Origin: Perkinsus olseni | Lineage: Eukaryota > Perkinsozoa > Perkinsida > Perkinsidae | Direction: 5' to 3' | DNA length: 25,480 nt | Assembly (NCBI GenBank): GCA_013115135.1 | Contig: JABANP010000642.1 | Location: 1-25,480 of the forward strand | Part shown: positions 20,097-25,480 of the stretch, one piece after another | How positions within the stretch are numbered: the stretch's first letter is position 1 | Layout: each line of letters starts with the position of its first letter | The notes under the pieces: model-generated | The model's database searches: none | The model's input: the letters and a program-made list of their open reading frames with translations, nothing else | What the model was told of the DNA's origin: nothing | Translations under genes and position numbers: made by a program

Positions 20097-20370
20097 CAGC
20101 TGTACCGAATAACGCTGTACGAATAAAGCTTGTACCGCTGGATACTGTACGAATGGTCAGTGTACGGCTGGATACTGTACGACTTGTCTCTGTATCTGTG
20201 GATACTGTACTGAACGACACTGTATCACTGAAAACTGTACGAGCTGTCACTGCACGACTTATCACTGTACGGCTTGAAACTGTACGAGATACTCCTGTAT
20301 GAATGAAAGGCGTACCAAATAAGGCCTGTACGAACCCGAGGGTGTACCAGTTGTCACTGTACCAGTTGTC
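20097..20370. repeat. right 15-bp-period array of element A (inverted motif)
   Basis: Carries ACTGTACGA and ACTGTACGGCTGGAT-type units at about 15-bp period, the reverse complement of the left array word. The last copies change to GTACCAGTTGTCACT, which is repeated twice at the end. Confidence 0.8.
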
Positions 20371-20380
20371 ACTCACTCGA

Positions 20381-21164
20381 GTCGGCGACCACTTCTTCTT
20401 CAGAGTCTTTTGGGTCACCACTCTCCTTAATATCCTTAGAGGCAGAGGTCACCGTCTGGACCGGAATATCATCCACAGTATTAGTTAGCGAGTCTCCAAC
20501 CATACCTGCGAAGTTTGGGTAATCAGCAGCGGCCCTATCATGACCCTGGGCAAGCACCGAACGCTACACGGAGTCCGTCAGACACCGCCATGCGAATCGG
20601 TCAGCCGCAATCATGGCAGCGGTACGCATACACATGACACGGCGCTTGCCAGGGCATGATGGGCCCGCGAGACCTGGTCGGTAACAAACCGCACCAGAGC
20701 CTCCAACGCAGGTGTGGGTGGGATGGGTTTAAAATCAAATAAAACTGCGAAACCTGACGATGTGCAGTGACCAACCACAGAACGGTTGCAGCACTCTGCT
20801 ATCTAGCTCGCGAAGCGCCGAGCTGAGCGGACGCGATTGTGCTATTGTCTCCGCCTCGTAACTAAACGCGCCTACTACGTAACCGGTACTTACGCGACCG
20901 AATAAGAACTTCATCTGGAGGGTCCGTACGATATCCTTTACGATACGCCAACTTGAATGCTTCAAATTCGTGCTCACCACGGATCTGCACACCATCCATT
21001 AGGATGAAGGATGCCATCTCATCCTTCTTAGAAGAGCACCCTTTCAAACCACGGCCAAGTACAATACCTTCCAAACTAGTTCTATCGAGCTGGTTAAGTA
21101 GAAAATTAGTCCACACCATAACCGGCCTCGAAGTTAATGAGTTCGAACAAGGAGCTGCTACCAA
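20381..21164 (-). pseudogene. decayed gag-like region
   Basis: Minus-strand fragments in shifting frames: 21164-20862 (contains EFEAFKLAYRKGYRTDPPDE), then about 20720-20630 (EALVRFVTDQVSRAHHAL), then 20557-20381, an acidic stretch that runs up to element A. The position just before the zinc knuckle fits the C-terminal part of Gag. A GTAAGT word at the end of the first fragment could be an intron donor, but the remaining breaks argue for decay. I do not recognise a capsid motif, so the gag label comes from position. Confidence 0.4.
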
Positions 21165-21444
21165 TTGTTGATGGCCTTCTGTGAACCCTTTCGGTTAATA
21201 TATTCCACGGTCTTCCAGATTAACAACTGGAAACACTGATCCAGACTTGTAGTAATAACAATATCAATAACCACAATGATAGAGAATACCCACTCTCTAC
21301 CACTATATATAACGACGTAGGTGGTAGATGATAACCACCTATGTAATACGTAATTATAGCTTTACTTAATGATTAATGATTGAATCCACAGCTAGCGTAC
21401 TAGCGTCAGGATACTTAAGCCACCCACAGAGTGTCCCAAGGACA

Positions 21445-22293
21445 TCAGAATGGGGGAAAAGGAGACAATCTACACAATTGTCGAGACTTCATCATTTGTG
21501 TCCTTTTGGGGCGCAACAAAGTCCTTGGGGGGTACAGCCTGTACCGTACAGGGTGCTTGCACTTGGGTAGGTTGCAAGCATAACAGTAGTCAGGGGTGAT
21601 GCACTCCCTCTGGCTTGGGACGAAGTAGTTAGTCCCAACGGGGAGTTGACCAACCAGACCCGGACCAGGAGGCAGTAGTGGTTGAGCACTGATACCTAGG
21701 ATGGGACCCTGGTATTGAACTGGTTGAGGGACTTGTGGGTAGGAGCGGCCCTGAGGATACCCGTAGTTAGGGTTTGGTAGACTAGGAGTAGTCGTCGTTG
21801 CCGAAAGCGGAGCTTCCCTCTCAACATAGACACTCCCGTCGTAGAATGTAGTGTTCGGGGGCAAGCCACGTGAGTAGTCCCTTATACCAGGGTAAATAGG
21901 TCCTGGTGGAAGTCCATAGTCAGGACTGTGAGGCCTGTTACTTCCTAGTCCGGTTGGTGGGAGTTGAGCGCCATAATGTTGAGTAGTACCAACCGGAGCG
22001 TACAGCTGTTGAAGACGCTGTATGCCAGGTAGAGTGCCAGTCCCAATATTTGGGTTCTGTACATCAGCACGGTAGTCTCCCAGACCAAACTGTGGGGTCT
22101 GGGAATTAGAAGTGTAGTAGTTAGAGCGCTGAGTATCGACGTGCTCGTGGAGTGCTGGTCGATATAGTGAGTGTGGACTTCCCTGGGGACTCCGTTGGGG
22201 ACCTCGGTGCTGGTAGTGCTCATGGCTTCCATAATATGGTTCAGGCAAACTCGAGGCTTGTGTTGGCTGAGCCATGTTAGGAGATGCAGCCAT
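21445..22293 (-). CDS. Pro/Tyr/Gly-rich 282-aa open frame, possibly gag-derived
   Basis: This frame is uninterrupted from a true ATG at 22293. Most of it is low complexity, rich in Pro, Tyr, Gln and Gly, with short SPQGSP, PPGP and NYGYPQ-like segments. Near the C-terminus a cluster CYACNLPKC resembles half of a zinc-binding knuckle. It lies between decayed gag fragments on the same strand, so it is most likely part of the same retroelement or a second nested one. It has stayed open longer than its neighbours, which could reflect youth, low stop-codon density from its Pro-rich composition, or real function. No known family is recognised. Confidence 0.4.
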   Translation of the reverse strand: MAASPNMAQPTQASSLPEPYYGSHEHYQHRGPQRSPQGSPHSLYRPALHEHVDTQRSNYYTSNSQTPQFGLGDYRADVQNPNIGTGTLPGIQRLQQLYAPVGTTQHYGAQLPPTGLGSNRPHSPDYGLPPGPIYPGIRDYSRGLPPNTTFYDGSVYVEREAPLSATTTTPSLPNPNYGYPQGRSYPQVPQPVQYQGPILGISAQPLLPPGPGLVGQLPVGTNYFVPSQRECITPDYCYACNLPKCKHPVRYRLYPPRTLLRPKRTQMMKSRQLCRLSPFPPF

Positions 22294-22304
22294 GATGCTA
22301 GGGC

Positions 22305-22496
22305 CTAGTTGTTGTTGTCGATGTCGACAAGCATAGTCTGGTCCCCAACGGCTAGACCCATTTGCACACTGGCGGGCATAAGCCGAAGGAGGTGACGGAC
22401 CATCGGCTTCCGGTTGTTGTGGCTGCTGCTCACCAACTGTTGGTGAGCAACACCATGACCTAGTCCAGAGGAGATTTGGCCATGTGGTGGCTGAGC
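22305..22496 (-). pseudogene. gag-like fragment left of element B
   Basis: The minus-strand frame continues from the edge of element B (SPAQPPHGQISSGLGHGV) to a stop at 22305. It is the direct continuation of the gag frame on the other side of element B. It then ends 12 bp before the ATG of the Pro/Tyr-rich frame, in another reading frame. Confidence 0.45.
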
Positions 22497-22793
22497 CGGT
22501 GAGGATCGTTCAGTACAGTGACAACTCGTAGAAATTGCATTCGTACAAGCTTGATCCGTACAGTTTCCACACGTACAGTCTTGGGCCATACACTGGCGAC
22601 TCGTACAGTATCCAGCGGTACAGTTTCAGCTCATACAGTGATAGCCCGTACACTGACAACCCATACAGTATCCAGCGGTACACTTCTAGTACGTACAGTG
22701 ATAAGTCGTACAGTTCCGACTCGTACAGTTGAAACTCGTACAGTGTTATTTCGTACACCGAATTTTCGTACTTCTCGAAATTTCGTACAGCTG

Positions 22794-22850
22794 GGCAATT
22801 TTTTAATCATTATTTTTGCGCCGCGCAAAAATAATGATTAAAAAATTGCC
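22794..22850. repeat. perfect 27-nt-arm hairpin of element B
   Basis: Arms 22794-22820 and 22824-22850 are perfect reverse complements around a CCG loop. It is one mismatch cleaner than the copy in element A. Confidence 0.93.
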
Positions 22851-22917
22851 AGGGCGCTCCGCGCGCGACCCCCCGCTTGGCAAGGACTCCGTCCGTATTT
22901 CCTAATTGCCGACTGTC

Positions 22918-22970
22918 GGGATTGATCTCGGGTGATCCGCTGAATAACAGGCGCTCCTACCAGTGCACCA
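22918..22970 (-). promoter_or_regulatory. tRNA-like module, minus strand, element B
   Basis: The minus strand reads TGGTGCACTGGTAGGAGCG (strong box A, from 22970) and a GATCAATCC box B-like word ending at 22918, at tRNA spacing. This is the best-preserved box A of the set. Confidence 0.5.
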
Positions 22971-23191
22971 GTTTCGCGTTCGCGAGTTTCTAAACCTTAA
23001 AGACTGAAGTCTATTGGACGGACAAATTTTTATCAGTTATTAGCTGTGCACTATACTCTGGGTCTTTTAGGTTCGTGGTCTTAAGTGCGAGCCCCTCTCA
23101 TCGATAAATGTCACGAGCTTAGTATTTCGGGACTAGTATCTACCCGAGGGTATTGGACCCTTTCGCCTTCGAGTTTAGAAATGGCTTTTCA

Positions 23192-23243
23192 GTCGAGTTG
23201 GTTAGGCCAACGATTTTTCACACATGTGGCACAGGTTCGAGAC
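23192..23243 (+). promoter_or_regulatory. tRNA-like module, plus strand, element B
   Basis: Box A-like GTCGAGTTGG (23192-23201) and box B GGTTCGAGAC (23234-23243), with the same spacing as in element A. It points rightward into the right array. Confidence 0.5.
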
Positions 23244-23506
23244 TCCCTCAAAGAATTACAGCTATCGAAATAGCACCTGCCCAAATTTGCCGCGATTTGC
23301 GTGAGGAGGCAGCTGAACCGAATAACACGGTACGAGTGAAGCTTGTACCGCTGAATACTGTACGAATGGTCAGTGTACGGCTGGATACTGTACGACGTGT
23401 CACTGTATCTGTGGATACTGTACTGAACGAAACTGTATCGCTGGAAACTGTACGAACTGTCACTGCACGACTCATCACTATACGGCTTGAAGCTGTACTG
23501 TACGAT

Positions 23507-24772
23507 TACTTCTCAATCGTTTGTAGGTACTCTGCTGAGGTACTTGATGGCCGTGCGACAAAGGACGCTTTTCTCGCTTACCACGTGAGCTAATCTGCAA
23601 GAACTCGTCGATAGATCTGTGGCCCAGATCTTGGGCAGTCTTGATGAGTTTCTGCTGGAACTGCTCTTCATTCTCACAGGACTTGAGTTCTTGGAGAAAC
23701 AAGCGACCAGTGAGATCGAGGGCGGCACCACGATCAGAGCCAGAGAAACGAGGAGTAGCTTTCACCATATCAGCAAGGAGTACTCGGCGACAGTGCCAAC
23801 CAATAGTCAGTTTGTGTTCCGTGATGAGAGAATTGAAGAATTTCCGCCCCATTTGAGAAGACTCTTCCCATGGTCGTACAGGGGCATAGCGGTCGCTGTT
23901 GCACCAACGGCGTAGGATGACTGTGAACTTCTCTGGTTTTGTAAAGAAAGTGTGGGCAGGGGATATCACCTTGTCGAAAAGCAGAGAGCACTGTTCATAC
24001 CATTCGACCAACTCAGCACCCAGCTCTTTAACACGGAGTTGTTGAGCCTGCAAATCAGAGAGAGACTCTGCAACTATCATCTCGTCGTGAATGTAGATCC
24101 ACTAGCCAAATTTGCTCTCAGTCGAGGGCAAGGCAGCATCCTTCAACAGTTCATCGCGAAGGACCTCACTAAAACGGGAAGGCAAAGCCGCCGCAATAGC
24201 AAGCAGTTTGAGGGGGCTAGCATCCACTTTGCAACCTTGGGTAGCACGTTGCAAGTTGCGCATGAAGTCTCTATAGTCAAAAACCGGTTTACGGGTTGAG
24301 GTCGAGGGCACGCTGAGTCATCTTTGGTGAAGTCAGAATTAACAAGTTGCGTTGTCTATCGCGCATTCAAGAGGAACGTCGCGAACACGCGTGTCGCTCA
24401 GTGCTAGCCCATAACTACAATAGCAATAAAGCGAGGAAGGTCAAGGCCTAGATTACGGCCGCTTCTATCTTGGAAGAAAAGACCCTTCCAGCCAACTCCT
24501 TTCGGATGGCCAGCACCAAGAACGTATTCCGCAATAGAATATGGAGTAAGCCGACTCAATTCGGCAACCGAAAGGCGCTTGTCAACTTCGTGAGAGACTG
24601 TGGTACTAGACTCGACCGTCTGCTGTAACTGATCCCAGATAGAGGGGGACTCAGTCGAAGCCGACCAGGGGTTTATCCAGGTGCGCCACCGCGCACTAAA
24701 AGTGCGTGTCCGGGGACTAGGCGTCGAGCTGGGTGCGCCTACCATCCCACAGGAGGCACTTTCGCGCCGCAC
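23507..24772 (-). pseudogene. gag-like region of the retroelement, interrupted
   Basis: Reading leftward: frame 24772-24404 (contains SVAELSRLTPYSIAEYVLG), a frame change, then 24311-24102 (FDYRDFMRNLQRATQGC). An in-frame TAG at 24104-24102 follows, then the same frame continues from 24080 to the edge of element B with a helical LQAQQLRVKELGAELVEWY segment, a long mixed domain and a basic end (KREKRPLSHGHQ). One stop and one frame change over about 1.2 kb indicate moderate decay. The helical, Cys-poor character and position 5' of the knuckle, protease and RT suggest Gag; no capsid signature is certain. Confidence 0.45.
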
Positions 24773-24792
24773 TCAAAGAGTGCGGGTCCAGT

Positions 24793-24822
24793 AGTGATTC
24801 ACTATTACAGTAGTGAATCACT
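24793..24822. repeat. perfect 12-bp inverted repeat
   Basis: AGTGATTCACTA and TAGTGAATCACT flank a 6-nt loop (TTACAG). It lies just upstream of the gag-like frame on the minus strand. Confidence 0.85.
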
Positions 24823-25066
24823 GGTAGTGTGGGCCGTTCGCAGTCACATTCAACTTCTATCAGCGAGATGTTGATCAAAGTTGAACAGTCCATCAGCAGG
24901 TCGAGTACCCGTTAGCAGTGATGACTATTAGTGAATTATTGATTGTGAAGAAAGTAGAATTATTGTGGTCGCTTCAATGCTTCTCCAACGTTTCGACTCA
25001 GCTTAGCTCAAGTCGCCGCATCTCACGTCCCTTGCGTCAAAGTTAGAACGTTAGGACCTCGGTTGG

Positions 25067-25325
25067 CCTTCGACGAAGGTTTCTTCTCCTGTCTTTAGTC
25101 CTCTTTGAGGACTCCTTGAAGGGGTATCCTTTGCTTCAGACGGCCTTTGTGCCGAGCTCTTTTCTGTGACCGTCACAGCGACAGCGCAGCGTGAGACAAC
25201 TTGTCTCAGACAAGGCTTTCAAACGCCAGTCTTATGTAACATAGGACTGGCATTCGAAGGCCTTGCATATCAGCAAAGTGACATAGGCTATGTTCGGTTA
25301 GAAAAAAGACTTTTTTAAAAAGTCT
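25067..25325. repeat. train of consecutive hairpins
   Basis: Inverted repeats follow one another: 25067-25079 (CCTTCG/CGAAGG), 25097-25113 (AGTCCTC/GAGGACT), 25141-25154 (CGGC/GCCG), 25164-25178 (CTGTGAC/GTCACAG), 25192-25208 (TGAGACAA/TTGTCTCA), 25211-25265 (long, CAAGGC...GCCTTG with GCCAGTC/GACTGGC inside) and 25307-25325 (AGACTTTTT/AAAAAGTCT). No coding frame is supported here. Confidence 0.75.
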
Positions 25326-25480
25326 ACTTCCTAGGAGGATCATGTGTTCGCCGAAAGAGCTCGGCTTGGCCCACCCGAGGTGCGCGCATGCTAGAGGCAC
25401 GAGAAAAGAGTGCGCTGCGAGTGAAACCCTAGATAAAGCCCTGAAGCCGACTGGGGAAGAGTCAGAGGGCTGAGGTGTTT

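Larger units (their letters stand above)
19271..20380. mobile_element. element A: array / hairpin / divergent tRNA-like / inverted array
   Basis: This unit of about 1.1 kb is shared with element B over most of its length at high identity in direct orientation. Parts: left end CGGTGAGGATCGTTCAG; left array of CGTACAGTnnnnnnn at 15-bp period; hairpin 19583-19641; GC-rich stretch; tRNA-like module on the minus strand (19706-19757); about 220 bp of unique sequence; tRNA-like module on the plus strand (19979-20030); right array with the reverse-complement word ACTGTACG (about 20097-20370). GTACAGTGACAA near the left end recurs inverted near the right end, so terminal inverted repeats are present. 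It separates decayed gag sequence (right) from the zinc knuckle (left) of the retroelement. The exact right boundary (20370-20380) is uncertain. It encodes no credible protein; the open frames in the arrays arise because 15 is a multiple of 3. Confidence 0.7.
22497..23506. mobile_element. element B: second copy of element A, inserted in gag
   Basis: Same order of parts as element A and near-identical over most of its length, but with fewer left-array units and about 90 bp less at the right end. The ends are mirrored: ATCGTTCAGTACAG at 22505-22518 and CTGTACTGTACGAT at 23493-23506. Taking 22505-23506 as the element (1002 bp), its removal joins gag codons AGT A and CC TCA on the minus strand in frame, and no target-site duplication is visible. 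Whether CGGTGAGG (22497-22504), shared with element A, is element or target is unresolved. Confidence 0.7.

Noticed and set aside
19279..20370. CRISPR-like array
   Set aside because: The repeat is only about 8 constant bases in a 15-bp period, arranged as inverted pairs, in a eukaryotic retroelement context.
19271..23506. Elements A and B as the two LTRs of one retrotransposon
   Set aside because: RT and gag remnants lie outside the pair, the copies differ in length and interrupt coding remnants, and they contain tRNA-like modules instead of LTR signals.
22505..23506. Element B as an ordinary GT-AG intron
   Set aside because: A GTAATC donor and CTCAG acceptor exist at the edges, but using them shifts the gag frame; only exact removal at the mirrored ends keeps it.

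Overview
This window is eukaryotic and probably comes from a unicellular protist. The left part holds genes split by very short GT-AG introns (mostly 36-62 nt). Joining exons across these introns restores long reading frames and, in one case, a recognisable Integrator protein. A perkinsid-like alveolate would fit; that is an inference from gene style, and nothing in the window proves it.

Layout. 1-3005: a minus-strand three-exon gene (456-1519) for a protein with seven 14-residue Ser-rich repeats, flanked by a diverged ~210-bp direct repeat. 3075-6146: a plus-strand gene of about 13 exons for a membrane-anchored coiled-coil protein with a low-complexity tail. 6318-9289: an 11-exon gene whose spliced product resembles Integrator complex subunit 3 (INTS3). 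9481-14398: a tandem, same-strand array of four paralogous two-TM RING-H2 genes, the last broken by one extra T inside the RING. 14399-16850: no supported gene.

16857-24772: remains of a minus-strand Gag-Pol retroelement. Reading right to left it shows gag-like frames, a Pro/Tyr-rich frame, a CCHC zinc knuckle whose His codon is now a stop, a retropepsin-like domain with an altered active site, and a reverse transcriptase whose catalytic motif carries a 1-nt deletion.

The most unusual content is three roughly 1-kb elements that interrupt this retroelement: C (17574-18533), A (19271-20380) and B (22497-23506). A and B are close copies. C has an almost unrelated sequence but the same architecture. 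Each has outer arrays of a 15-bp-period motif in mutually inverted orientation, terminal inverted repeats, a hairpin with 27-28-nt arms and a 3-nt loop beside one array, and two tRNA-like modules pointing outward, with box A and box B at tRNA spacing. Removing B exactly leaves the gag frame open with no visible target duplication. I do not recognise this combination as a named element class. The last ~260 bp of the window (25067-25325) is a train of consecutive perfect or near-perfect hairpins.
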